Of a DNA stretch of 64,000 nt, positions 35,630-47,909 are shown piece by piece. Position 1 is the stretch's first letter; the number at the start of each line of letters is the position of its first letter. Made by a program: the position numbers and the translations under genes. The DNA comes from Ignelater luminosus (lineage: Eukaryota; Arthropoda; Insecta; Coleoptera; Elateridae). Where the stretch lies: contig VTPC01091285.1 in the NCBI GenBank assembly GCA_011009095.1, positions 1 through 64,000 of the forward strand. Reading direction: 5' to 3'. The notes under the pieces were generated by a model that saw only the letters and a list, made by a program, of their open reading frames with translations, searched no databases and was not told the DNA's origin.

Positions 35630-38600
35630 AGTCCAACTGGATTTTTAGCTTTTATTGCTATTAATTTATGTTTTATCTAAAAAAATTTAATTTGTGACTT
35701 TTCTTATAATATAAAACATAATCCGGAGTTTGTCTTTGTTTTTACTGATTTTTAAAGTATTACTGGACTTTCAAATTGACTGGGAAATAAGAAACCTGCA
35801 GGAAAAAGTTTTTAACTGAGAATTCACTTTTTTAGGCTTTTTAATTACAGAATTAACTTCATTGAATTTTCGTATAATTTACATACATACAATGTTTTGG
35901 CTTTTGCTTGCAGGTGTTTCTACAGTAGAAGTGTTGTAATTACACCAAAACCAAAAGCTCTTGGGAATCCACACGAGGAAAGAAATTGTTATTTGTTCTG
36001 ATGATTAAAATCTGATAGTAACTTAGGTTTTGTATTCCTAATTATGGTCAACTATAATGTAGACCTTGAAAAAAGATTATTAAAAATTTTATCCCGTGCT
36101 TTGAATCGCTATTTCCTAAGACTAAATAAATAAGTTTTTTTACTTGGTGTTGCAGTTCATACTGTAACAGAGATTAAAATGGTTAAAAAACGTTTTCATT
36201 GACAAAATACACGCTTGACTGCTTAGAGTAGGACAGAAAAATAAGTGATGAGGAAGATAACAGAAAGATATTGTAAGAACTACCTTTTTAAAACTGTGAA
36301 TTGAATGTTTGGGTTGACACCATGATTAGAAACAACATCTTCATTTACTCTACGAAATTAATTGAATATAGGAAATAGCAGCAACTCTCATAATTGAAGT
36401 GACCGTGTCTAGTTTCGCGAATGGTGGCATTTAACCATCTAATAAAGAGGCTAATTAAAATCTTCTTTTCTAAGGCTGATAGACAATGATAAAAGTCAGA
36501 AATATGTAGTATGAATGCAGTTAATAAAAAGAGAAGGGAAAAGAATCTGGTCGTTGAAAGAAGCATGTAGGTCAAAAGGTTATCTAGATGTTGGATATGC
36601 TATCGATAAATTTTTTAGATTGTTTAGATAATGATAAAAGCTTTGAATGATCTTAAAAATATTTTTCTTTATTTAACCCGATCGTTCTGTTTACATATCG
36701 ATTTTAGATAAGATGGAACAGGTAGAAGGGTTCTAGACCAGATATCCTTGTTAGACAGCAATTACTTTAATTAAAAACAACAAATCATACGTTCACACAT
36801 TGGTGTTCAAAGTCATAACATAACACTCTAGACGGAATAGATTTATTTTTTTACCGGAATCGAATCTTCAGAGAACCTAATGGCTAAGCTGGCAGAAGAT
36901 ATATACCTAGTTGAGTGAACATGCCAAAATGAGAATATAAAAATAGGAAATACAAGAATTTTCTTTGGACAGAACCTAAAGTACAAGAGCGTAATTTGAT
37001 AAAGAGAACAAGAAATTGAAATTTAGGAACCTGTGAGTTTTTAAGAAGCCCCGATGTCTACTACAGCTGCTGTGCGTACTCAAGAAGATTTAACGTTAAT
37101 GTGGATATGCCGGTTCGTTTAAAATATTGTTTGCAAGAGACCAAATTCTTACCAGAAGCAATGATCTCTTTTGGGTTTGGCAGCTTAAACACTTTGAGCA
37201 TTTGTTATGCGGAAAACTTGCTCAATAAAAAGATGAAAGTCAGAAGGTTAAAATCTACTCGGGGATTGGCTGGCATAATTAAGTGGTGTAAAATCATACA
37301 CAATATATTCTGAACTTTTGCAGCTTATTGAAAGTTTATTGGTTTAGTAAGTAATAACTTCACTTCAATATTCACTACAAAATATTAGAGTGAAGTATCC
37401 CACAGGATAAGAATTTTGATAATCCTCAAAACATTTTATCTTAAAGCTTCTAATTCTCCCACTTTCCAATGGGGGTTTTTTTAAAAATAATGTAAGTAAA
37501 ATTTGGTCATTATAATAAAACCAAAAATTGTTTGTTAGACTTGAAGAATTTTATTCAACACAATATAATGTGTTCAGCCCAGTATTTGTAATGTTCTGAG
37601 AATGCGTTCCACTTTGTGCACAGGATCTTATGTGTTACAAAAAATTAGAAACTATTTCCTTTTATAAGAAGAATGCAAATTGGAGCAATAATAATTCCGC
37701 AATGTCTAATAATAATGCTATTTTTTACATATTTAACCTTACTAGATACAATCACTATGATTATAATCATTTCAGTTGTTTTAACGTAAGCGTTATATAA
37801 TACTGTAATAACAAACTATAACAGTGATTTTATTACAGAAAATCATAAAATTGTAGGTCCGACTCACAAATTATGACCATAACGGAGACAAAAAGTAAAC
37901 CATCTAAATTGCCTAAAATGATAGGATGGACCGCACCATTAATGGCCATCAGAAACTATGCCTCCAGTTTCTGCAAAAAATGGTATGAGCTTAGTTCGTG
38001 ATTTTATGATACTAAACTTTCTAACTTGAATTCAAATTTATTAGGGTATTCAACAAACTAAGTATGTACTACATGTTAGTACCTATAACTTTTATTAATG
38101 TCTCCTCCAAAACAGCATTAGACAGTTTAGCGCAAGAACTTGTTCAACAATTCAGAAAATATTTCCTCCTTTATTGTTAGGTATTTATTTTTGTTGTGAA
38201 TCATGACATATTTAACCCAAGCAAATAGAAAATTAAGAAAAAACTAACTAAAAATGTGCTAAGTTGAAAATCAACTGTTTTAAACAAATTTTCACTAATT
38301 AGCAAGATTATCTTAAAAGAGCTATTAAAGTGTTTAAAGTTATCATATTTTTTTTGATAATAATTTAAATTTTTTTCAAATAATTTAAAAATAGGTTTCA
38401 AACGCTCCTTTTAAAGCGACATCATAATCAAATGAAGGAAAGATTATATTAAATCTATAGAGTAAAACGAATAAAACCGTAAGGGGAATTGGCACCAGAC
38501 TTGGCATAATATCAACGTGACAAAGTAGGTATAGCAGCCGTTATGAATCGAATTATAAGAAAACCACAAAAACAAATAACTCGGCCTTCCGGGTTGGGGA

Positions 38601-39715
38601 TTACAGTTATAGGTCAACCATCTAACCTGTGAAAAGTCGACAAAATCAGAAAAGTTTAATGACAAAAGTTATATGAATTTTATATATTATACTAGTCAGC
38701 AAACCAAGTGGACCATGTGAAATTCGGGTCTACTTCAATCAGTGCAGCCTGTAAAGCAATTGAACCTTTTTCAGTAATTTAAACTTAATAAAATTTTTAA
38801 ATTATTTTTGGTAACAGTAGTACTCAATCATAGATAATTTAAATTTGCAATTATAAAAATTTTATAAAAACCAATCTTTTCTGGTAAACTAAAGTTACTG
38901 AGAATTCATTTTGTCTGTGGAATGCTAATCACATCTTTTCATTCTTTGATCTCTCATATCTGGTTTCCAAGATACTAAGTTCTTGCTAACTTTGTCTTTA
39001 GAGCACATTATGCTGACATGTAAAAATACATAATTATAACATTTGTAAGATGAAGTGTAGTACGTGTCAACTAAAATTGAGATTCATCTTTTATACATCA
39101 TTGAGCAATTATGGAATAGCACTTGAGTTTTACTTCAGACGGTAGTACTTATTATTGCCTTCTGAAGAAACAGGCCAAGAGTTATTTGGAAGACAGGAAA
39201 CGTTAATGCTGTAAAAAGTTTTTAAAAGATCTGGAATATGCTTTACTTTTAGAACTGGCTTTACTCCAGCACATCCAACGTCTAATTTAGATAAACATCA
39301 CTATATTTCTGACCAATTCCAAGTATACTCTGCCTTAAGCTTCGATTTACTTAAGACTTCGTACCTTCCAGAGATCCAATCACTTAAAGATGACAAATTA
39401 TTCTATTTTATTGCTAAACTGATTATTAACAATTAGAAAGTCCAAATTGGCTTTAGACGTTTATGTAGTTGCCAGTACCTTGACTCAAATAATTATTTCA
39501 AATTAATTCAACGTGGTTTGAAATCTTCAAAGTTTTCAGAAGACTTTGCAGCACGAATTACTTTAGTTGTCAATGTTACTTGATATCTTCCAGATTCAAG
39601 AAATGTACCAAAACATTTAGTTCAGTTTCTAATTTTATTTCCATTTGAGGTTTTAGCGATAATTGATATAGGGTGTTCCGAAAATCAGTTAATGTATTGT
39701 GTACTACAAGATTTC
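35630..39715. other. About 4 kb of AT-rich DNA, no gene recognised
   Basis: ORFs here (plus 37101-37313, minus 38401-38201, minus 38665-38444 and others) are short and without motif. The 37101 ORF (DMPVRLKYCLQETKF) has balanced composition but no family I know. No tandem array seen. Confidence 0.35.
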
Positions 39716-39719
39716 TGAT

Positions 39720-39965
39720 TAAGGATCTTCTTTTTCTTCTTCCAGCTTCTATTATAGGCCCAAGGTTTTTTCTTCATCCTTATTCGATTCCAATGCACCA
39801 TCTCTCTCTAGGTCTGCACGCACTGCGCCTACCAGATCTGTATTAGCCTTTGGAGGTCGTCCTCATTTTCAGCAAAAACATAATATTTTAATCTCTTGAT
39901 TGTCCATTCTATAACTTTTACCCGAGCGAACCTTTAATAACTTCGTACATTACGATATTGAATAA
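39720..39965 (-). pseudogene. LINE reverse-transcriptase scrap around the catalytic box
   Basis: On the minus strand the reading LKYYVFAENEDDLQRLIQIW (about 39899-39840) resembles the stretch at and after the RT YADD box in RTE-type LINEs, where YADD....AENEEDLQRLL is common; the YADD itself is no longer readable. Downstream reading is broken by stops. Short and single-block, so less certain than the other LINE relics. Confidence 0.45.
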
Positions 39966-40439
39966 CAAATATATCGTTAGTAACTAGCTTCTAGAAACTG
40001 TTTTATAAAATCGCTGATTTTGGAGATACAGGCGATTCTTCTTTTACTGCCCCTTTGCACCTCTGTTTCTGATTAGCATATTGGTTATGAAGATTCTAGA
40101 CATATTGCAATGATAATTACAAAAGCTTTTCAGACTGAACGTTAAGTTCAAAGAAACAACTTAATTTTACTCAAATAAGAAATATCCCATGAAAGAATTC
40201 AAATGTAGTATTTAAATTGAATGAAACACCATCTGCATTAAAATGAGAAAGTTGTTGGATTTTGGAGAATTTGTAAGTGTTACGAACAATATTCTTCAAC
40301 AGACTATCGCATGATGTACACATAAAATTTACAAACAGTTAGGCGGGCCATATTCAATATAAAACTTTAAATCAGTATCTCAGAGGTAAAGTGTATTAAG
40401 TTCACTTTGCATGAAAAAGTTTTTGTTTAAATTTTTTAT

Positions 40440-40965
40440 ACCAGCCTTAGAGATCCAGAGTTGATAATTAGTGATAATGCCTCTTCTGATTTTCAAGAAA
40501 ATTAAACTTGTATACCAGATTTTGAAGATCTATAATACTCTTTTAAAAAGGAAAACGCAATAGAGAATATTTCCAGTAAGAAATGTAGCGTGAAAAAACG
40601 GAAACACCTTTTTGAGAAGGAGTACGAGTCCAGAATACAAAATCAATGCAAGGATATATGCAGGAAAAAATGTACAAATAATATTTTCAAGAAAAACAGA
40701 AAGTTGAAGTCTTGGTCAGCATCAAAGGCAATCGATTACAAACTTCAGATTGTTGCTTTATTTGTACAGTTAGTAGAGATTAAAAGAAAACACGAGAAAA
40801 CTGACAAACAAGCAAACAAATTAAGTTATAACAAGCAATTCTTTTTGCTGTTGGCAATCTTCAAGTAGAGGTCTGTAAACTATTTTAGGTGTTCAAGCTC
40901 TTTAAACATCTCCCAAACATTTTTTTCTGCTGATTTCTCAAAAAGAGGCACTAAATAAAATTTCA
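40440..40965 (+). pseudogene. Sola-like transposase relic, N-terminal region
   Basis: The open part is 40590-40868 (92 codons). It begins with a basic segment (KKRKHLFEKEYES), then CKDICRKKCTNNI, corresponding to a cysteine-containing C..C..KC block, then SWSASKAIDYKLQIVALFVQ and EIKRKHEKTDK, matching an FW.L....Q..F+...V...E.KR+ pattern. The sequence continues in shifted frames with NLQVEVCKLF and LNIS-type words (40855-40910), like the family's .V.VCK.FFL.TL.IS block. I recognise this order from a DNA-transposon protein family common in insects, tentatively Sola-like, and it is the N-terminal half of the protein whose middle appears at 57490-58830. The catalytic region is absent here. Confidence 0.5.
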
Positions 40966-40969
40966 AATA

Positions 40970-42230
40970 GAATTAAAGATGGGATGGGAAACCATACCTT
41001 AAACTTTCCAATAATAGAATTACTTACAGTTGAGAAAAATTGTCCAAAAATATCTTGACAGTAATTTAAACATTTCTGAAATACAACTTTACAATAACAA
41101 GATACGTTAGACCGGAAAATGCCTGAGGATCACAATCACAAACAATATACTATGATATCTTTAATAATAAATTGAACCATTTCTTTAAGCTTCTGGACAA
41201 TGATACACGTGACCGTGTGATAAATATTTTGTATAAATGAAAAAGTCTTTACAAGTCGACAAAAGAATGATTTTACGAAAAGGAGTGTAATCAACGCAAC
41301 TTGGATGAGGATAGCGGAAGATATGTTTTAAAAAATAAAGAAGACTCAATAGCAAATAAGGCACTAAAGGTAAAAATGGTCTGTTTGGACAAGTACCTAT
41401 CAATCTCTGTCCTAGGAAAACTATACAGTTACGACTTGCTGCATGTGGGACGAAGAAGAAGACAACGAAATTGTGTTATGTGTATCATAATAGGCACTAA
41501 CTATTAGTGAAGACAGGGTAGAAAAACCCACAATCTTATAATCTTGATCTAAATTCAATATTCCGTAAACGTAGAGCAATTTTCTTCAAAGAAATTCCAC
41601 TAGTTAGAGATTTACTAAAATCCGTAGGGAAAAAATAGAAAGACCTGCAAAGTTTGCTACAGTGGACGCCAAAAGTATTTCACCAAAGGCTTTCACATAA
41701 AGACAACAACGAAGATATTGATATTACTGATAATTGTATCCATTTTGTCTCAATTTTGTTATTATCGTTCAAATAGAGACATTATAGTACATGACCACCG
41801 CCACTATTGAAAGGTAAATTGCACTCAGTCCATTAAAACAAAAACAAAGTTTTTTTTTGAATATTAATATAATGGAATTTAAACTTACGTTACTATCAAC
41901 AACATTTACGTTTTGCTTTGAAAACAAAATATCCACACAAACATCGGAGCAGATTATTTTCTTCTAATCTTTATTAACAGTTACTTTGTGTGACTTTACC
42001 TTTGGGGTACATAAATAGCATCATCACAAGGTTTTAAAATTCGTCTTCATATTCAGAACGATTTCATGTAAGAAAGATCTCGACGTTCCATTAAAATTTT
42101 CAACTCTTGCTGGAATTATCCAAATACTGAATTAGCTTTCCCAACTTTAAAAGCAGAAGTTTATGTCTAAAGAACTGATATAAATGAGAATTCTTCTATT
42201 GCCGATGGTGAAATACAAATCAACTGAGTT
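40970..42230. other. AT-rich DNA, no gene recognised
   Basis: Overlapping ORFs at 41185-41507 on both strands have no motif. No repeat structure seen. Confidence 0.35.
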
Positions 42231-42234
42231 GGAC

Positions 42235-42500
42235 ATACGTATTATCACTTCTCTAGATATAACGTACGTCAATTTGCTTTCATTTTAAGTTTTCTTTTTC
42301 CGTAGTAAACATTCCTGAACAAAATTTCAAGAAATCTTCAGCTGGGAGTGTCTGGGGTGTATTTGGCAGTTTATCGCTCTTAGGCAAAAAGGTTATGTTG
42401 TGCGTGTTAAGCCAGTTTTGTGTTCCTCTAGCGTAATGGTACAATGTCAGGTTTGGGCAAAACATTATATCATCCAAGGAGTATATGCGTTAAGAAAATC
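42235..42500 (-). pseudogene. Tc1/mariner-superfamily transposase fragment (C-terminal catalytic block)
   Basis: The minus ORF 42477-42280 (65 codons) reads MFCPNLTLYHYARGTQNWLN then THNITFLPKSDKLPNTPQTL, PAEDFLKFCSGMF. This matches the block LFWPDLAS.HYAK.T..WL....I.FVPK..NPPN.PQ.RPIEDFW found in Tc1-like insect transposases. The catalytic Glu/Asp before FW survives as PAEDFL, with RPIEDFW reduced to LPAEDFL. The first half of the transposase and the terminal repeats are not visible, so it is a short dead fragment. Confidence 0.7.
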
Positions 42501-42509
42501 AAGTAATCT

Positions 42510-43965
42510 TTGGCATCATCATTTAAGCAATCATCGAAATTGTCGATGTAGAAACCGTCATTTCCCTTCTTAATTTCTAAGTTTCCCAATGTGAAATAGT
42601 TTTTGTTGTCAGCGAAATATTTTTTACAATTAGTTGCATGTACATATATTCAAAACATTTTTTTTTCTAAATACTTCCCGTAAAATTGAAGACTTCGAAA
42701 TACCAAATTGATGAAATGACTTGAAAATCAAAGTCCCATTCCTATTTTTAGCTTTTCTTTGAAGTTAATCTAGTTAATTTTTTCTCACTTTATTTAATTG
42801 TTCATTACATTGTTCTTTTCCATATATCTAGATTCATACATATTCGCAAATATCACGTTCAAGCATTTGCCCAACTAGATTGTAGATACCTTTGTGTAAA
42901 TTTTCACTTTATAAGACATAATGATTTATGTGCATTAAAAGTCATAATACTGAAGTATTTTTGCTTTCAACATCATCATCACTAAAGTTTACTAATTGCT
43001 ATTCTTGATTAATATCAAAACACTGGAAATTGTCTCAAAACTTCCGAAACCAAAGTTAATAGTTCTTCGCAGCTTATAGAAATCATAAGTCTACTGATTG
43101 CATACTTTATCATGCATAAAAATCTCAATACTATTTTTCATTTGACATTGAGTGTCAGTTTGGTAAAGCTGAAGAAACTCTGAGTTTTGACATAAAGTTT
43201 TTGGGCTTTAGGTTTTTTTCTTACAATGACTTCAATAATAATTAATAAAAAAATCAACAGGATCTAAAAGAAAAATTATTTAAATTTCTGTAAAAGATAA
43301 AACGCTTGGAGATATACAATACAGCAGTTTAAAGTAATCTTGAAAAATTTCAATTTGTATAGCTTGTCATGGTAACTTCGTCATGCCTTAGTCTGTTTCC
43401 TTTTGCTCTTTTGAAGTTTTTGATAATAATTATTAAGTTCTTCCAGCTTTTCTCAGCCTCTCTATAAAATTGATTTTAGAGTCCTGTTCTAGGTTCTTAC
43501 CAATTTCTTCAGTCAGAATTTTTTAAATGAGCTTCTAATGAATATCAATTGATGTATGCTTTGGTACATTTACGCGTCTGATTGATACTGCATAGAAGTG
43601 AGTATTCTGCAATTAGAACTTCTGTGTAAATTTAGTAAGTGCCATAAATCAGGGTTTTACCTCAAACAAAATAAGCTGACTGATGTCCAGAAAGCAAACT
43701 CTGTGTCAAACATAATTGTGCAATTATTGGAACCTTTTATAGTCTAATATGCAAACACTTTCCTTTGCAATCTCTTTCTGGAAATGACTATGGTTTTGCC
43801 CTTCCTTAAAGAACTAATTATACTGACCAACAGCCAAAATGTTTCGGTAATCAAGTTAGCTGATGTATCCTGACCTAAGTACAAACACAACAAGTAAAAA
43901 ACGATATTGGCTCTAGTTGTTTTTTTGATACAGCTACGTACATTAAAATTAGCTTAGAATGATAC
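42510..43965. other. AT-rich DNA, no gene recognised
   Basis: Frequent stops. It may include the decayed 5' part of the relic starting at about 43970, but no block can be aligned. Confidence 0.35.
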
Positions 43966-43969
43966 AAAA

Positions 43970-44560
43970 ATAAAGCCACAACAGCTCTAGACTATTCTAT
44001 TAATATGAAAGAATCTTATGAAAAAACGAAGCCAATACTGCAAGAGATTAACTAAGTGATCATGAGTGGCAACTTTGTGGTGACTTAAAAGCGGTTTGCT
44101 CTGTCGCTTGGTATGCAGTTGGGTTACACGAAATACTGCCTTCAACTATTTACAAGAAACACTTTCAAGATAAATGTAGCTAAAGTCAAGAAGGGGATTT
44201 TTGTCGATTTACATGTACAGAATTTGTTTCGAGATATGCACTTTAACAAAATTCTACAGAGAAATGAGAAGGCAGCTTGGAATTCTTTTAGGCTTACATT
44301 AGCTAATTTCTTGCGAAACACCAATTTCAAATATTACCACGAATTAACTAGCTAATAACTTTTTGAAGTGTCATGAGGAGCTTAGTTGCAGTGTGTCGCT
44401 GAAACTGTCATTACTTTTCTTTTCTGAAAACTGCGGTAGGTATTTCTACTACGGAGGAGAGACATCAAGGCGAATTTGATGCTTCCGTATAAGCAGACTA
44501 GTACTGTTGGAACTTGGAAAGAAATGTTTCAGAGCTTACTATATTTACAAGCGCCAATCA
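43970..44560 (+). pseudogene. Relic of a widespread insect repeat ORF (GDLK...GYTKY family)
   Basis: Plus-strand pieces appear in the order I remember from a multi-copy insect protein of unknown enzymology: MKESYEKTKPILQEI (44007-44051), DHEWQLCGDLKAV (44059-44097), then after a frameshift MQLGYTKYCLQLF (44113-44151), KVKKGIFVDLHVQNLFRDMHF (44185-44247; family AK.KEGIFVGPQI..L..D..F), RNEKAAWNSFRLTLANFL (44260-44313), and a decayed ..HYFSF..NCG.....ERH block (44405-44470; family HFLHSHLDFFPENCG...DE.GERFHQ). A large internal deletion lies between GYTKYC and AK.KEGIF, where about 70 residues would be expected. The relic is dead. The antisense ORF 44330-44142 is a shadow. Confidence 0.65.
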
Positions 44561-44569
44561 AAGAGCCTG

Positions 44570-45390
44570 ATTGTAGCACCCAATGAATTTTCTTTTTTTG
44601 CTGTGAAATCTTCTATTAATGTGTACTATGTTTTGCATGTTTGAAAATCAATTTGGTACAGCTAATAAACCTTTTTGCAACATGTAGTTTCATTTTTAGT
44701 AAGTCAGTATCTTTGATCTAGTAAGACATACAGCTTCAATTATATCGACATATATGAAAACTACCAGAGCTAAAATTTACTTCAACTATGTTTTCGTACT
44801 TAACCAAAGTAAACAGAAAAGCAACAACTTCTCCAAGAAACATAAAAGGTTGTTTTATGCTGAGCAGTGACTTGCTGCATTATGTGTAAACATGGACAAT
44901 CTAGAACAGCGATGGATAACCAGAATTCAATTCAGATCTGGTTTAATGTGCGTTATACAGTGTTACGTAAGCCATCGTAACAAAACAAGCCGTTTTGCTT
45001 TATTTCAGATGCAGGTATCTTCAGAATAAATCAGTGCAGCATCAAAAGCATTGGATAGTGTTGCAAGTATTGTATTCTGATGTGTACAAATTAATAATCG
45101 TCGTTTGATCAGTTTGGTGGAGTTAAGGATAACACACAAACATCTTTAGTGGAAAAGCTGCATTTATTATCTGATGACTATAGCTCTTAAAAGTTTAGAA
45201 ATCAAGATGGAGAAAACCACAAACCAATATGGTCCTAAACCTTTGTAAGAAAATCAGTTCCTTAAATGATCAGACATTTAAAATATCTAAAAAACAAACA
45301 AAAAAAATTAAAACGGTGGAAATAAAGATCTGCCAAATTATAGGTAACATACTTGAATTGGACAGACATTTTTATAAGCTTTTCTGAATC
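44570..45390. other. AT-rich DNA, no gene recognised
   Basis: No ORF or structure worth calling, up to the tandem dimer that follows. Confidence 0.35.
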
Positions 45391-45398
45391 TATCATGT

Positions 45399-45828
45399 TC
45401 TTGATGGTAACCAGTCACACAAATGGATCAAAACGTGCCAAGTGAAACTCGATTGAATACACAACGGATCTTCAGTACCTAATCTTGTATTCGATGAGGT
45501 TTGGGTGCATTTCTGGTAAATCGGTTCGAGTTGTCTCGCTTGTCAAAAAGCTTAGTCTTTTCTTGATAGCATGATCAAATTTATTCGCTTTTGATACATT
45601 TCTAACATCAATCTTGATGGTAATCACAGTCACACCAATTGATCAAAACGAGCCAAGTAAAACTCAATTGAATACATAACGGACCTTGAGTACCTAGTCT
45701 TGTAATCGATAAGGTATTGGGTGCATCTCTGGTAAATCTGCTTGTATTGTGTCATTTGTCAAAAAGCTTAGTTTTTGCTTGACAGAGTGATCAAATTTAT
45801 TCACTTTTGATGCATTTCTAATATAAAT
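45399..45828. repeat. Tandem dimer with ~214-bp unit
   Basis: Two adjacent copies, about 45399-45611 and 45612-45828. Shared landmarks in order are cttgatggtaa, cagtcacac, ttgatcaaaacg-type, gatcaaatttattc, tttgatacatttctaa. Spacing between equivalent words is about 213-216 bp throughout. The copies differ by scattered substitutions and small indels. The unit length and head-to-tail arrangement are like satellite DNA, but only two units are present. Confidence 0.85.
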
Positions 45829-45834
45829 GTAGAA

Positions 45835-46775
45835 GTCTTTAATAGAAAAATGCTGTTTAGGAAGAAGTGTTAGTAGGGTATAAACCCTGATTTCATGTTC
45901 TTCACAATTCTTTTCGGTTCTTCACTTACTACCCATCTGAGTCGAAAGACCAACACAGAACCTAGAGTTACTGATTGCATTATCACAACGTGTTATGATG
46001 GAAAGCATTGTAGAGATTTGTTCAAATTTGACTTTTCCAAAAATCTGCAAACCCATTACTTAACATTGCAGTCTGCACAATGTAAAAGATCAATATGCAG
46101 TATCTTGTGTTACTCCGTAAATTTTTATAGCTTACGTCACCAAGGGTGGAGAGAGTTAGGTTAAGGAATTTTAACATTCTGTATGTCAACAACAGCATTC
46201 CTGGATATGCGTTTGTTTCTTTTGTTTAGTTGACAATTTAAAAAACAAAATCAAAGAATCAATTTCAGAATTTATTCCAAAGTCAAAATAACTTTCTTGT
46301 TTGACCCTTGTATATTCACCAGAACGAAAGCCACAAATTGGCATTACTACTAGAACATAAAATCAGAGATTTATGGGAATTCTAAAATGTGCTAGGGGAT
46401 TTATTTGTGGTACAAAATTGTCTCTAAAATGCAATTCAAGACACAAATTCTTGTTTATTTTGTTACAGTTAATTTAAACATGTCTATGAATTTTAAATTT
46501 TGCAAAGCTTAAAACCAGAAGGTTTGAATCGCGAAGGACTAAACGATTTCTACAATCTGTCTAATTATTACAATAAAAAATTTCAGGATGTAGATTAATT
46601 TTATTTTCAATTACTGAAAGTCTCAGTTTCAATGTTTTTGTAATTTTTCACGTCGTCGTTTGTCTATAAAATTTATTTCAAATAAATCATTGCTTAAAAT
46701 TTACATTTAATGATTATACGAACAGAATTGCATAATTATATACATGTTACTAGATATGCGTCAAATAGGAACGTT
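45835..46775. other. AT-rich DNA, no gene recognised
   Basis: The plus ORF 45895-46164 (89 codons) has balanced composition with several cysteines but no domain I know. It starts 65 bp after the tandem dimer. Otherwise nothing is seen. Confidence 0.35.
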
Positions 46776-46779
46776 TCAT

Positions 46780-47340
46780 ACCACGTGCTTGCTTCCCCCA
46801 CCACCAACAGAGCAGAAGTACCTGTGTAATCCCCGTCTGTCTATCACAAAAACTTCACTGTTCTTACTTCATTTGATTAACACGTGTCATTTTATCACTA
46901 GGAATTGCAAATTTTAATGTAGTTCATAAATATGCGTCTGTATAATCCCAAATATGCGTCCACAGCCGGCCTCACTACTTCGGCTCGTCGTTGACGTCAT
47001 CGGCCGACTTTATCGCGACGCGCTTTCTGTCAGGGTGAAATCTCATCAAATCATTGTTTTTAACACATTTTAAATAATTTTAGTTTAGTATAAAGCTCGA
47101 CTTGACTCTACGGCTGACTTGAGAACACTGGATATATGGTAACTACAATACCTTCCCTTGCCCCGCTGAATTTCTCCCGAACACGAGACAGCGTTTGCAT
47201 GTTAACGTATTGTTGTTGTCTTTATCCCCCTTACAACGTCGTCCTGTAACGCGCACTTTATCGTACATACAAAATGACTACTTTCTATGCAAAAGTATGA
47301 ATGAGATACGCGCCACGGGTACGTATACATCCATGTGCCC
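46780..47340. promoter_or_regulatory. Non-repetitive CpG-containing block with transcription-factor-like sites
   Basis: This is the largest GC-richer, apparently non-repetitive stretch. It holds two CACGTG E-boxes (46782-46787 and 46881-46886), one perfect palindromic CRE-type TGACGTCA (46992-46999), and CpG-rich strips (cagccggcctcac, tcggccgactttatcgcgac, acgtcgtcctgtaacgcgc). No ORF of note and no transposon motif. The combination suggests a host cis-regulatory element, but individual sites of this length occur by chance. Confidence 0.4.
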
Positions 47341-47344
47341 CAGC

Positions 47345-47905
47345 TTAGTATATACAGAGTGATCGACAATACTTTTGATATATCAGTTTGGCTGAATTAC
47401 TATCACAATCTCCTTTTAATTCTTATTCACATATTTATCAATTAACCCTGGGAAATTACAATTATGCACGCTCGTTTCATTAAAATTGGTTTTTTGTTAA
47501 ATTAAAACTTTTTTTATTTAATTTTTTTGCAAACTCATGCTCTAAAGGGGTTTGTTCATTGTAATTATAACATGATGTAACTTGTTTGAATATTCAACAT
47601 CAAATTATGCATATTACATATTGAATTTTCTTACATGAACGAGTTTCAAGTATTGATCCAATTGCCCTAAACTCCGTCTCTTTACTAACACAGCTTGATT
47701 TTAGACAATCCTGTATAAACTCTCCCGATGGCTGCCAGTTTATTAGCAATTGTAATAAGCGGGATCTCGCCCGAGTTTGCTCTGTATGGACCTTTTGGAA
47801 AACAGTTGTGATTACTTTATACGATTTATAAAATCGATTATCTCTGCAAATAATACCCTCAAGTTGTAATAGACATTTACACCTCTCCTGTTGTTTTAAC
47901 TAAAG
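47345..47905. other. AT-rich non-coding DNA
   Basis: Mostly AT-rich, with a modestly GC-richer strip at 47700-47800 (gggatctcgcccgagtttgc). It may continue the regulatory-looking block to its left. No gene recognised. Confidence 0.3.
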
Positions 47906-47909
47906 GGCT

